A DNA stretch of 64,000 nt from CAYTZH01 sp964442285 (GCA_964442285.1 CAYTZH010000014.1:35415-99414); one strand, 5' to 3'; counted from the first letter of the stretch, positions 32,101 through 40,290 are shown. The notes: generated by a model from the letters alone, not told the origin. A program made the numbers and translations.

Positions 32101-33948
32101 CTAAGGGGCGCCCCGGTCCTCGGCCCGGACCACCACCAGGCTGAAGTCGTCCCGGAGGCTGCGGCCCTCGGCGAAGGCCGAGACCTCGGCTTGGATGCCG
32201 TCGACGACACCGCGAGGATCGAGCTCCGCATGGGCCCGCACGGTCTCGGCCAGGCGGTCCCGGCCGAAGCAGTCGCCCCGAGGGCTCGCCGCCTCCCAGA
32301 CCCCGTCGGTGCCGAGCACGAGCAGGTCGCCGGGCCGGAAGGCGACGTCCGCCGTGGGGAACGCCACCTCCTCCAGGATGCCCAGCGGCGGACCCGTGGC
32401 GCCGAGCTCCGAGAGCTTGCCGGTGTCGGCGTGCAGGAGCAGCGGCGGGTCGTGGCCCGCCGAGGTGTAGACCAGCCGACCGCGGGTCGGGTCCGCGATG
32501 CCCGCGAACAGGGTGATGAACTGACCGCGGCGGAGGTCGGCCTGCACCAGGCGGTTCAGGCGCCCGAACACATCCGCCAGGTGGTCCCCGTGGGCCAGCA
32601 GGGCCCGCAGGAAGGCGCGGCTCGTGGCCATCAGGAGCGCCGCGCCGATGCCGTGCCCCGAGACGTCCCCCACCGCCAGGAAGAGCTCGCCCGTGGGGTG
32701 CCCGTGGCGGTCGCGCCGCGGGCCGTAGTCGATGTAGTCGCCGCCCGTCTCGTCGGCGGCGAGGCTGCGCCCGGAGACCCGGTAGCCCGCCACGCGGGCG
32801 TCTTCGGGGATGAACGACTGCTGGATCTCCCGGGCCACCTCGAGGGCGCGGCGGGTCTCGGCGGCCTGCACCGACTCGTCGAGGAGCCGGGCGTGGGCCA
32901 GGGCCACCGCGGCCTGGTTGGCGATGAGCTCGGCCACGAACAGGTCCGTCTGGTCGAAGTCCCGGGCGTCGTGGCGGTCGTTGATGTTGAGGACCCCGAG
33001 CACCTCGCCCCCGAGCCGCAGCGGCACGCACACCGCGCTGTGGTTCCGGTACTGGCCCCGGCGCCGGGGGTGGGCGGCGCCGTCTCCCCCGCTCAGGTCG
33101 CGGATCAGGGTGGGCTCGCCCCGCAGCGCCACGCCGCCGGCGATGCCGCGTCCCACCCGGCTGCGGGCGCCCTCGAAGACCTCCGCGGGCACGCCCACGG
33201 CGGCCCGCATCCGCATCTCGCCGCTCTGCGGGTCGACCAGCATCAGCGACCCCCGGCGCGCCCCGAGCAGCGAGGTCGTGCCCCGGACGATCCGGGTCAG
33301 CACCTCGTCCAGCCCGTGGGACGAGACCACCAGGTCGGTCACCTGCTGGACCACCTGCAGGGCGGCGGCCTGGCCTTCGAGGGCGTCCACCTGGGCCTCC
33401 AGGTGGACCAGGTTCTTCCTCAGCAGGGCCTGCTCGCGGGCCGACTCCATGGAGCGCGCGGCCTCGATGGCCATCGCCCCCTGGTTGGCGAGGACCACGG
33501 CCAGCATCAGGTCGTCCTCGTCGAACTCCCGATAGCGGCCGTCCCGGCCCCGCTTGTCGTTGAGGTTGATCACGCCGAGGACGTCGCCCCGCAGACGCAG
33601 CGGGGCGCAGATCGCCGAGCCGGTGGCGTAGGGCGCGGTGCGCCCGTCCGCGGCCCCGGGATCGAGGTCCCGCAGGAGCCGGGCCTCGCCGCTGCGCGCC
33701 ACCTCGCCGGCGATGCCCTCCCCTAGACGCACGATGGTCTGCTCGACGACGCTGTCCGGAATGCCCACGGCCGCGCGCATGCGCAGCACGCCCGGGGCGG
33801 TCTTCACCATGACCGAGCAGCGACCGGCCCGGAGGATCTCGGTGAGGGCCGAGACGATCCCGTCCAGGGCCTCGTCCAGGTCGAGTCCGCCCACGATGCG
33901 GTTCGTGATCTGCTCGAGCGAGAGGACCAGCTTTCGGGCGTCGTCCAT
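32101..33948 (-). CDS. GAF-GAF-PP2C (SpoIIE/RsbU-type) phosphatase
   Basis: 615 aa, ATG 33948. Two GAF domains: residues about 15-165 (LDLDEALDGIVSALTEILRAGRCSVM, ICAPLRLRGDVLGVINLNDKRGRDG) and 210-365 (LDEVLTRIVRGTTSLLGARRGSLML, AVCVPLRLGGEVLGVLNINDRHD). A PP2C-like SpoIIE domain follows: EIQQSFIP, GGDYIDYG, LFLAVGDVSGHGIGAALLMA, YTSAGHDPPLLL, GTDGVWEA and LRDDFSLVVV, with the metal-binding Asp residues present. Such proteins dephosphorylate STAS anti-anti-sigma factors after signal binding to GAF. It ends the strand run that contains mlaDFE, STAS and RsbW genes (73 bp gap before it), so the STAS protein at 37162 is the obvious substrate candidate. Confidence 0.88.
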   Translation of the reverse strand: MDDARKLVLSLEQITNRIVGGLDLDEALDGIVSALTEILRAGRCSVMVKTAPGVLRMRAAVGIPDSVVEQTIVRLGEGIAGEVARSGEARLLRDLDPGAADGRTAPYATGSAICAPLRLRGDVLGVINLNDKRGRDGRYREFDEDDLMLAVVLANQGAMAIEAARSMESAREQALLRKNLVHLEAQVDALEGQAAALQVVQQVTDLVVSSHGLDEVLTRIVRGTTSLLGARRGSLMLVDPQSGEMRMRAAVGVPAEVFEGARSRVGRGIAGGVALRGEPTLIRDLSGGDGAAHPRRRGQYRNHSAVCVPLRLGGEVLGVLNINDRHDARDFDQTDLFVAELIANQAAVALAHARLLDESVQAAETRRALEVAREIQQSFIPEDARVAGYRVSGRSLAADETGGDYIDYGPRRDRHGHPTGELFLAVGDVSGHGIGAALLMATSRAFLRALLAHGDHLADVFGRLNRLVQADLRRGQFITLFAGIADPTRGRLVYTSAGHDPPLLLHADTGKLSELGATGPPLGILEEVAFPTADVAFRPGDLLVLGTDGVWEAASPRGDCFGRDRLAETVRAHAELDPRGVVDGIQAEVSAFAEGRSLRDDFSLVVVRAEDRGAP

Positions 33949-34021
33949 GACCCCGGTCTGATCGGCTCCGCGGGCTCGGGAGTTGAACCGCGGCGGTGGT
34001 GGCCGCCCCGCGAGCCCGGGG

Positions 34022-34636
34022 CTAGCGGTCCCGGGCGTCCTCGAAGAAGCGCTCGAAGATCCGGGTCACGGAGCGGTTGAAGGCCTCCACCGCTTCCGGG
34101 ACGCCGCCGCCCCCCGCCGGCTCCTCCTCCCGGTAGGTCTCCGTCCAGAGCAGCCGCCGCTGGCCCCGGGCCTCCTTCAGGGCGAGGCGAAGCTCCACCC
34201 GCACCCGGGCGGGGCCGTCGCCCAGCACCCGCTCGAAGCTGCGGACGCGCCCGGTGACGACATAGTCCACGGACAGGCGCATCTCCGGGGCCGCCACCGA
34301 TTCGGCCAGGTCCCGCCGGCTCGCGTAGTGGGCCATCTCCTCCTGGAGCATCTGGGGCGGCGGCTCCACCCAGTAGTCGTACGGGTGCTGCTGCAGGTGG
34401 GTCCCGGACGCCCCGTTCGTGAACAGGATCGCCCGCTCCCCCACGAGGCCGTCGGCGATGAAGCGCTGGACGCCGAGGGAGCCGGCGACCGCCGCCCCGC
34501 CCGTGCCCCCCGTCCCGGCGTCCACGCGGACCCGGTAGAAGCGGTCGGCCGGCGCCGGGCCGGCCGTTCCGCAGCCCGCCACGGCGACAACCGTGGCGAG
34601 GGCGGCGAGCACGCGTCTCGTGCGACTAGCGACCAT
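34022..34636 (-). CDS. ABC-type transport auxiliary lipoprotein (PqiC/LptE-unrelated PF03886 type)
   Basis: 204 aa. MVASRTRRVLAALATVVAVAGC gives a lipobox with Cys22. The rest, ADRFYRVRVDAG, GSLGVQRFIADGLVGERAILFTNG, HPYDYWVEPPPQMLQEEM, VDYVVTGRVRSFERVLGD and LWTETYREEEPAGG, matches the ABC_trans_aux family, outer-membrane lipoproteins that work with MCE transporters (PqiC-like). Overlaps mlaD by 11 bp, so it is a subunit of this Mla-type system and likely links the periplasmic MCE ring to the outer membrane. Confidence 0.83.
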   Translation of the reverse strand: MVASRTRRVLAALATVVAVAGCGTAGPAPADRFYRVRVDAGTGGTGGAAVAGSLGVQRFIADGLVGERAILFTNGASGTHLQQHPYDYWVEPPPQMLQEEMAHYASRRDLAESVAAPEMRLSVDYVVTGRVRSFERVLGDGPARVRVELRLALKEARGQRRLLWTETYREEEPAGGGGVPEAVEAFNRSVTRIFERFFEDARDR

Positions 34637-35525
34637 CTCCGTTCGGTCCCTCCACGGGCTCGCGCCCGCCGATCAGCAGACCCGGGTTGGCGCGGATCTG
34701 GCGGCTGAACTCGTTGAAGTTGCGGGTGGTCCCCTCCAGGTTGTGGGTCACCGCATCGATGCGTCGCGCCACCGAGTCCAGGGTGTACTGGAGGTCCAGC
34801 ACGGCCTGGTCGATGGACGCCTCGTTGCCCGCCACCAGGTCGTCGACCCGCCCGAGCACCCGGTCGATCGCCAGGCGGGTCTGGCGCAGGTCGGCCACCA
34901 GGGCCGCCGCGTCGCCCGAGGTGTCCTCCAGGTTGCGGAGGATGTTGGACACCCGGGTCACGTTCTCCTCCCCGAGCAGGGCGCTGGCGCGGGCCGTGAT
35001 GCGCTCGAGGTTCTCCGCCGCCGCCGGGAGGCTCTGGGAGAGCTCCTCCAGCATCGGCCGTAGCGACTCCTCCATGACGACGTTCACCTGCCCGGCCACG
35101 TCGGAGAGCGCCCCCACCACGTCCGCGCTCGGCCGGCTGGCCAGGGTACCGCCCGGCTCGAGGAGGCGGCCCGAGCGGCCGCTCTGGATGTCGAGCACCA
35201 CCGCGGAGAGGAAGCCGGGGGCCGTCGGCAGGACCTCGCTCTCGGCGTCCAGCCCGACCTCCGAGAGTACGCTCAGGGTCAGGCGGTAGCGCGGCCGGCC
35301 GTCCTCGCCCTGGCCCAGCTCGATGGCGTCGATCTCCCCCACCGGGTAGCCCTCGTACAGCACCTGGGTCCCGACCTTCAACCCGATCACGTTCCCGAAG
35401 TGGGTGAAGTAGGTCTCGGTCGCGCCGGTCCGCCCCGACAGCGCCGCCACGGCGGCCACCAGGCCCACCAGGGCGGCCAGCACGAAGCCTCCGACGATGA
35501 CGTAGTTCAGGCGATTGTCGCGCAT
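34626..35525 (-). CDS. mlaD: MlaD-type MCE-domain lipid-binding protein
   Basis: 299 aa. One N-terminal TM helix (NYVIVGGFVLAALVGLVAAVAAL), then an MCE domain (about 38-130: THFGNVIGLKVGTQVLYEGYPVGEIDAIEL, FLSAVVLDIQSGRSG). A long helical tail (about 140-290) contains repeated heptad-like stretches. E. coli MlaD is about 183 aa; the longer tail is like the longer MCE proteins of other phyla and could build a tunnel section. It binds and passes phospholipid between membranes as part of the MlaFED complex. Starts 19 bp after mlaF. Confidence 0.9.
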   Translation of the reverse strand: MRDNRLNYVIVGGFVLAALVGLVAAVAALSGRTGATETYFTHFGNVIGLKVGTQVLYEGYPVGEIDAIELGQGEDGRPRYRLTLSVLSEVGLDAESEVLPTAPGFLSAVVLDIQSGRSGRLLEPGGTLASRPSADVVGALSDVAGQVNVVMEESLRPMLEELSQSLPAAAENLERITARASALLGEENVTRVSNILRNLEDTSGDAAALVADLRQTRLAIDRVLGRVDDLVAGNEASIDQAVLDLQYTLDSVARRIDAVTHNLEGTTRNFNEFSRQIRANPGLLIGGREPVEGPNGDGR

Positions 35526-35544
35526 CTCCCCTCCCCCGCGGCCC

Positions 35545-36357
35545 TCAGGCCTCTCCGGTGAGCCGCCGGAGGTAGTCCTCGGGATCCACCGGCTCGTCCT
35601 CGAACTGGCGGTTGATGAGCTTGTGGATCCGGTCGTTGCTGCTGTTCCGGATCTCGTCGACCGTGCCGATCAGGAGGATCTCCCCCTTGTCGAGCACGGC
35701 GATCCGGTCGGCGATCTTGAAGGCGCTCTCGAGCTCGTGGGTCACCACCACGATGGTCATGCCGAGGGCGTCCCGCAGCCGCAGGATCAGCTCGTCGATG
35801 GCGGCGGCCACCACCGGGTCGAGCCCCGCCGACGGCTCGTCGCAGAAGAGCAGCTTCGGGTCCAGGATGATCGCCCGGGCGAGCGCGGCCCGCTTGATCA
35901 TCCCACCCGAGAGCTCCGACGGCCACAGGTCCTCGAAGCCCGCGAGGCTCACGAACTCGAGCTTGAGCCGGACCATGATGTCCATGGTCGAGCGGTCGAG
36001 GTCGCTGTGCTCGAACAGCGGGAGCATGATGTTCTCGCCCACGCGCAGCGAGCTGAACAGCGCGCCCCCCTGGAAGGCCACGCCCATGCGCTTGCGGAGC
36101 TCGATCATCTGGTCGGACTTGAGCGTGGCCAGGTCCTGCCCCAGCACCTTGATGGTCCCCGACGTCGCGTGCTCGAGGCCGAGCAGGTGGCGCAGCAGGG
36201 TGCTCTTGCCGGAGCCGCTGCCCCCCATGATCACCATGATCTCGCCCTGCTCGACCCGGAAGTCGACGCCCTTCAGGATCTGCCGGCTCCCGTAGTGGGT
36301 CACCAGCTTCTCGACCTCGATGGCCGGCACGTCGGGGCGGAGGGGTGTCTCGCTCAT
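35545..36357 (-). CDS. mlaF: MlaF-type ABC transporter ATPase
   Basis: 270 aa, ATG 36357 overlapping the mlaE stop by one base. Walker A GGSGSGKST, Q-loop VAFQGGALFSSL, signature ELSGGMIKRAALARA, Walker B KLLFCDEPSAGLDP and the H-loop VVVTHELESAF are all intact. VRVGENIMLPLFEHSDL fits the MlaF subfamily. It powers the MlaE permease. In E. coli MlaF is bound and activated by the STAS protein MlaB; the STAS gene at 37162 is two genes away in the same run. Confidence 0.93.
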   Translation of the reverse strand: MSETPLRPDVPAIEVEKLVTHYGSRQILKGVDFRVEQGEIMVIMGGSGSGKSTLLRHLLGLEHATSGTIKVLGQDLATLKSDQMIELRKRMGVAFQGGALFSSLRVGENIMLPLFEHSDLDRSTMDIMVRLKLEFVSLAGFEDLWPSELSGGMIKRAALARAIILDPKLLFCDEPSAGLDPVVAAAIDELILRLRDALGMTIVVVTHELESAFKIADRIAVLDKGEILLIGTVDEIRNSSNDRIHKLINRQFEDEPVDPEDYLRRLTGEA

Positions 36358-37172
36358 CAGCGGGTCAGCAGGAACGCGACGAGCATGTCGGCGATCACGA
36401 TGGCGGCGATGGACTGCACGACGGAGCGGGTCGTGGCCCGCCCGACGCCCTCGGCCCCGCCGGTCACGCCGGCCCCGTTGACCACGCCGACCACCGTGAT
36501 GAGCAGGGCGAACAGCACGCTCTTGGAGAGGCCGTGGCGCAGCTCGCCCACGGTCAGGTTCTCGAGGGTCTGGACCAGGTAGGCCGAGAAGCTCATCCCC
36601 AGGTCCGCGCCGATGTAGAGACCGGCGCCGGTGATGGCCACCACGTTCGCCAGAAACGTCAGGCACGGCAGCATGATCAGCATGGCGACCAGGGGCGGCG
36701 CGGCCAGGAAGCGCACGGGGTTGATGCCCATCACGCGGAGGGCGTCGATCTCCTCGTTGATGGTCATGGTGCCCAGCCGGGCCGCCAGCGCGGAGCCCGA
36801 ACGGCCGGCAACGACGATGCCCGTGATCAGCGGCCCGAACTCGCGGACCACCGGGATGGCGACGCCGAGGACCACCTGGTCCTCCACCCCGAAGGTCCGG
36901 AGCACGTCGATGCTCTGGATCGCGAGCATGGCCCCGATGGTGGCCGAGAGCACCGCGACGATGGGGATGGCCTGGACGCCGATCTCGATCGACTGCTCCG
37001 CCACCGCGCTGAGGCGCACGGGCTGGCCCCGCCGCCAGCCCACCGCCAGCCAGTAGAGGCTCTGGGCGAGCAGCGAAGCCGCGTAGCCGAACTCGTCCAC
37101 CGCCCGCACCACGCCCCGGCCCGTGCGCTCGGCCATGCGCAGCAGCAGCGGGTCCGCCGCCCTAGCCTCCAT
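36357..37172 (-). CDS. mlaE: MlaE-type ABC transporter permease
   Basis: 271 aa, ATG 37172. Five to six TM helices. Characteristic MlaE segments: VQAIPIVAVLSATIGAMLAIQSIDVLRTFG, VREFGPLITGIVVAGRSGSALAARLGTMTINEEIDALRVMGINPVRFLAAP and KSVLFALLITVVGVVNGAGVTGGAEGVGRATTRSVVQ. The permease of the retrograde/anterograde phospholipid transporter in the inner membrane. Its start lies 10 bp inside the end of the STAS gene, tight coupling typical of one complex. Confidence 0.93.
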   Translation of the reverse strand: MEARAADPLLLRMAERTGRGVVRAVDEFGYAASLLAQSLYWLAVGWRRGQPVRLSAVAEQSIEIGVQAIPIVAVLSATIGAMLAIQSIDVLRTFGVEDQVVLGVAIPVVREFGPLITGIVVAGRSGSALAARLGTMTINEEIDALRVMGINPVRFLAAPPLVAMLIMLPCLTFLANVVAITGAGLYIGADLGMSFSAYLVQTLENLTVGELRHGLSKSVLFALLITVVGVVNGAGVTGGAEGVGRATTRSVVQSIAAIVIADMLVAFLLTR

Positions 37173-37500
37173 CGGCGAGGGCCCCCTCGAGGGTGTCGTG
37201 CACGCTGAAGACCCGGTCCAGGCGTGCCAGCTGGAGCACCCGCAGCGCGGGCTCGCTCACCGCGGCCAGGCTGAAGCCGGACTTGCGCCGCCGAGCGCTC
37301 TGGAATGCCTCGACCAGGCTGGCGATCCCCGAGCTGTCGATGTACGAGACACCGGAGAGATCGACGACGACCCCCTTGCCCTGCTCGACGCAGTCGAGCA
37401 GCACCTTGCGCGCCGCCGGGCTGTTGCCCAGGTCCACCTCGCCGCGGAGCGCTACTACGAACTGTCCCCGCTCCTCTCGCACGTCGTGTTCCATGCTCAC
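37162..37500 (-). CDS. STAS-domain protein: RsbV-type anti-anti-sigma factor or MlaB
   Basis: 112 aa from GTG 37500, whose GTGA overlaps the RsbW-type gene stop; ATG 37494 is the alternative start. Single STAS domain: QFVVALRGEVDLGNSPAARKVL, GVVVDLSGVSYIDSSGIASLVEAF, GFSLAAVSEPALRVLQLARLDRVFSV. The D-S-S-G site (Ser56) is the phosphorylated serine of RsbV/SpoIIAA proteins. MlaB, the STAS subunit of MlaFEDB, has a Thr at the matching place. The gene overlaps mlaE by 11 bp on one side and an RsbW-type kinase on the other, so it fits both roles, perhaps at the same time. Confidence 0.88.
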   Translation of the reverse strand: MSMEHDVREERGQFVVALRGEVDLGNSPAARKVLLDCVEQGKGVVVDLSGVSYIDSSGIASLVEAFQSARRRKSGFSLAAVSEPALRVLQLARLDRVFSVHDTLEGALADGG

Positions 37501-37910
37501 CCGATCTCTTTGCGCATGCGCAGCAGGTTGCCCCCGTCGGGGGGACGAAGGAATTCGGTCTCGTCCATGGTCTCGCGGATCAGATGCACGCCGAGTCCGC
37601 CGGGCCGGACCTCGTCCAGGGGACGCGGCTTCACCTTCGACGGGTCGATGGCCGGAGCCCGGTCGCGCAGCCACACCACCAGCGCATGGGCCTCCCGCTC
37701 GATCCGCAGCTCGATCTGCTGATCGCACTCGCCACCGTAGGCGTGTCGGATCACGTTCTGGCAGGCCTCGTCCACCGCCATGACCACGTCGCGGGCGCAG
37801 CCGGACTCGATGCCGGCCCGGCGGATCGCCTTCTGCACCGCGGCGCGGACCTCCTTCAGGCGGTCGGCGCGGGCCGGGAACCGGAGCTCGAGCAGCGTCT
37901 CCCCGCTCAT
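37497..37910 (-). CDS. RsbW/SpoIIAB-type serine kinase (HATPase_c_2)
   Basis: 137 aa, ATG 37910, start overlapping the upstream phosphatase stop as ATGA. GHKL ATP-site boxes: N-box MAVDEACQNVIRHAYGG, G1 LRDRAPAIDPSKV and G2 RPGGLGVHLIRETMD. Such anti-sigma kinases phosphorylate a partner STAS protein on the DSSG serine and bind a sigma factor when the STAS protein is phosphorylated. No sigma-factor gene is present in the run, which makes a non-sigma target more likely. Overlapping neighbours on both sides make the STAS protein the clear substrate candidate. Confidence 0.9.
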   Translation of the reverse strand: MSGETLLELRFPARADRLKEVRAAVQKAIRRAGIESGCARDVVMAVDEACQNVIRHAYGGECDQQIELRIEREAHALVVWLRDRAPAIDPSKVKPRPLDEVRPGGLGVHLIRETMDETEFLRPPDGGNLLRMRKEIG

Positions 37911-39202
37911 CCGCAGGCGTCGTCCACCACCAGCAGGGTGAGATCGTCGTGGAGCGGATCGTGCGCCAGGGGCCGCACGGTCGCCTCGACCCGCTCGCCG
38001 GGGGGCAGCGACTCGTACTTCGCCAGGAGCGCGCGGATGCCTTCGGCGCCGAGCATCTCGCCCGCATCCGAGCGGCCCTCGGTGACCCCGTCGGTGAAGA
38101 CGTAGAGCGCGCCGCCGTCGAGGTCGATCTCGACCACCGGCAGGCCCTGGTCGCCGCCGAGGAAGGGCGCGATGCCCAGCGGCGGCACCTCGGCCTCGAA
38201 GGCGTCGAAGTGGCCGTCCCGGTGGTGGAGGAGCGGCGGCTCGTGACCCGCGTTGGCCAGGCAGACGCGGTGGTTCGCGGGGTCGTACAGGCCGGCGACC
38301 ATGGTCACGAACAGGCCGCGCGTGGCGGTGTCGCAGATCTCCTCGTTGATGCGGGCCAGCAGCCGGCCCGGGTGCGGCTCCGACTTCACGAGGCAGCGGA
38401 ACAGGCTGGCGGTCTTCGCCATCAGCAGCGCCGCATTCATCCCCTTGCCGGCCACGTCGCCGACGGCGAAGGCGATGCGCCCGTCCTCGAGGGGCAGATA
38501 GTCGAAGAAGTCGCCCGAGACGTCGCGCGCCGCCACGTTGACCCCGGCCGCCGGGAACGGGGCCGGCCGCCGCTCGGGCAGCAGGCTGCGCTGGATCTCG
38601 GCCGCCAGCTCCAGCTCGCGCCGCACCCGCTCCTGGTCCATCAGGTCCGCCGCCAGGCGGGCGTTTTGCAGGGCCAGCCCGGCCGAGGCGGCCAGGGTGC
38701 GCAGCAGGCGTCGGTCGCGATCGTCGAAGAGCCGGTCGCGGCCGCGCTTGTTCACCAGCTCGATGGCACCCAACGAGCGGTCCTGCACGCTGAGGGACGC
38801 GCAGAGGATCGAGCGGGTCTGGAAGCCCGTGTCGGCGTCCACGGCCGAGTCGAAGTTCGGGTCCTGGAGGACGTCGCGCACCAGCTCGCAGCTGTCGTTG
38901 CGGACCGAGCGGCCCACGATCCCGTGGCTGAGGGGCAGGCGCAGGCCATCGAGCTGCACCGGCCCGACGCTCGCGTGGCACACGAGCTGCTCGCCCTCGG
39001 CATCCAGCAGGAACACCGCGCCGCCCTGGGCATCGATGTGGTCGGTGATGCGCGCGAGGGCGCGCCGCAGGGTCGCGTCCACATCGAGGCAGCGGGCGAA
39101 GTCCTGGGACATGTCGGCGATGAGCTCGAGCTCGGTGCCCAGCGCCCCATTCGGTCGTCCCGCGTCGACGTTCCCTTCGCTGCGCCTCGGCGCCTCGGAC
39201 AT
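37907..39202 (-). CDS. GAF-PP2C (RsbU/SpoIIE-type) phosphatase
   Basis: 431 aa, ATG 39202. GAF domain at about 35-180 (CLDVDATLRRALARITDHIDAQGGAVFLLDAEG, SILCASLSVQDRSLGAIELVNKRGRD), then a linker helix DQERVRRELELAAEIQRSLLPER and the PP2C domain (DVSGDFFDYLPL, IAFAVGDVAGKGMNAALLMAKT, LANAGHEPPLLHH, VFTDGVTEG, HDDLTLLVV). Metal-binding Asp residues are in place. The first gene of the mla run, ending in an ATGA overlap with the kinase gene. It would dephosphorylate the STAS protein when the GAF domain senses its signal. Confidence 0.9.
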   Translation of the reverse strand: MSEAPRRSEGNVDAGRPNGALGTELELIADMSQDFARCLDVDATLRRALARITDHIDAQGGAVFLLDAEGEQLVCHASVGPVQLDGLRLPLSHGIVGRSVRNDSCELVRDVLQDPNFDSAVDADTGFQTRSILCASLSVQDRSLGAIELVNKRGRDRLFDDRDRRLLRTLAASAGLALQNARLAADLMDQERVRRELELAAEIQRSLLPERRPAPFPAAGVNVAARDVSGDFFDYLPLEDGRIAFAVGDVAGKGMNAALLMAKTASLFRCLVKSEPHPGRLLARINEEICDTATRGLFVTMVAGLYDPANHRVCLANAGHEPPLLHHRDGHFDAFEAEVPPLGIAPFLGGDQGLPVVEIDLDGGALYVFTDGVTEGRSDAGEMLGAEGIRALLAKYESLPPGERVEATVRPLAHDPLHDDLTLLVVDDACG

Positions 39203-39278
39203 GAACCTCCCGTCCCGCGGGGGATGTTACCCCCTTCCGCGCTGCGAACCCAGGAAGAAACCCACGCCGGCGGCGGAT

Positions 39279-39524
39279 CTAGAGGTCCTCGTCGGGATCC
39301 ACGTCCTTCAGGGCCACGGGGTGCGGTGCGTACTCCGGACCGTCGTCCCAGCCCGGGATCATCGCCGCCTGGGCCAGCCACGAGTCGGCGAGGGAGCGCT
39401 CGAGCACGATCTGGCTCGTGTCGAAGCCCTCCGCCACGCTCTCCCAGAGCTCGCGCCCGCCCGACTCCCACCAGCCCGAGGCCGGGTTCTCGAAGTCGAT
39501 GGCGAGCTTCACCATCTCGGCCAC
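39279..39524 (-). CDS. Small acidic hypothetical protein
   Basis: 81 aa, GTG 39524 with GGAGGG 6 nt upstream. Contains VKLAIDFENPASGWWESGGRELWESVAEGFDTSQIVLERSLADSWLAQA and an acidic tail (VDPDEDL). No signal, no TM and no family recognised. The good ribosome site and coding-like third positions support a real gene. It is 76 bp upstream of the GAF-PP2C gene on the same strand. Confidence 0.55.
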   Translation of the reverse strand: MAEMVKLAIDFENPASGWWESGGRELWESVAEGFDTSQIVLERSLADSWLAQAAMIPGWDDGPEYAPHPVALKDVDPDEDL

Positions 39525-39552
39525 GCTGCGCCCTCCCTCCGGCGCTATCGGC

Positions 39553-39819
39553 TCAACGCACCCGGCACGCGAGTCCCACGGGCGGCAGCTTCTCGCAGGC
39601 GAGGGTGTCGGTGACGCCGGTCGTGGCGATTCCGCAGGCGTGGGAGACCGCGCGCCGGGTCGCCTCCTCCCGGGTCTCGGCGGCGACCCGCCCGCAGACC
39701 CGGCGGCCGTTCCACTCGACGCAGGCCTCGCACTCCGCGGCCGCCTGCGACGTCGACACCCAGTACAGGAGCGCCCCGCCGGCCAGGGCGATCACGACGA
39801 ACGCGGCGAATCCCTTCAC
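39553..39819 (-). CDS. Small membrane-anchored six-cysteine hypothetical protein
   Basis: 88 aa from GTG 39819. An N-terminal TM or uncleaved signal (FAAFVVIALAGGALLYWVS) is followed by an extracytoplasmic part with six cysteines: CEAC, RVCGR, SHACG, LACEK and a C-terminal GLACRVR. Even number and export suggest disulfides. Family not recognised. Same strand and 28 bp upstream of the acidic small gene. Start is uncertain because no good SD is visible. Confidence 0.5.
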   Translation of the reverse strand: MKGFAAFVVIALAGGALLYWVSTSQAAAECEACVEWNGRRVCGRVAAETREEATRRAVSHACGIATTGVTDTLACEKLPPVGLACRVR

Positions 39820-39850
39820 GTCGCCGCGCAACGTAGCCCCTGGGGCGGGC

Positions 39851-40261
39851 TCAGGGAACCTTGACGCTCTGGAGGGCGACGATCTCGCCCGCGTCCTCGA
39901 TCCGGACGAGCACCACGTCGCCCGAGACGAGGCTGAGTCCCCGGAAGACGTGCGTCTGGCGCTGCTGGGACTGGTCGGCGTAGAGGCGCAGGTCCTCGCC
40001 CACGGGCGGCAGGTCGCCCACCAGGACCTCGAGATAGGCGAGGATCGGGTTCTGGCGCGCGAAGTCGGCGTCTGCGCAGGAGGGCTTGACCTCGACGTAG
40101 ACCTCGCCCCGGGGCGCGAAGGCCGTGACCCGCTCGAGATCGAAGCAGCTCGCGGGCCGGGGTCCGCCGTCGGCCCCGCCGGGGCCGGGCGCGAGCAGGG
40201 AGGCCAGCAGCAGCAGGGCAGCCGTTCCTCGCCCGCACCTTCGATGGGATTCGTGCGCCAC
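39851..40261 (-). CDS. Secreted hypothetical protein
   Basis: 136 aa, GTG start. Signal peptide RRCGRGTAALLLLASLLAPGPGGADG, then a beta-rich domain (CFDLERVTAFAPRGEVYVEVKPSC, ILAYLEVLVGDLPPVG, LSLVSGDVVLVRIEDAGEIVALQSVKVP). Two cysteines in the mature part may pair. No family recognised. First of three small envelope-type genes on this strand; upstream lies the divergent region with an inverted repeat at 40291. Confidence 0.6.
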   Translation of the reverse strand: MAHESHRRCGRGTAALLLLASLLAPGPGGADGGPRPASCFDLERVTAFAPRGEVYVEVKPSCADADFARQNPILAYLEVLVGDLPPVGEDLRLYADQSQQRQTHVFRGLSLVSGDVVLVRIEDAGEIVALQSVKVP

Positions 40262-40290
40262 GCGCGGCCCGCTCCTGCTCGCCGTCGGCC

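Noticed and set aside
29477..32104. Open frame of 875 codons opposite the di-haem protein gene
   Set aside because: Val/Gly/Arg/His-rich shadow with no motif; the minus-strand gene has signal peptide, haem sites and anchor.
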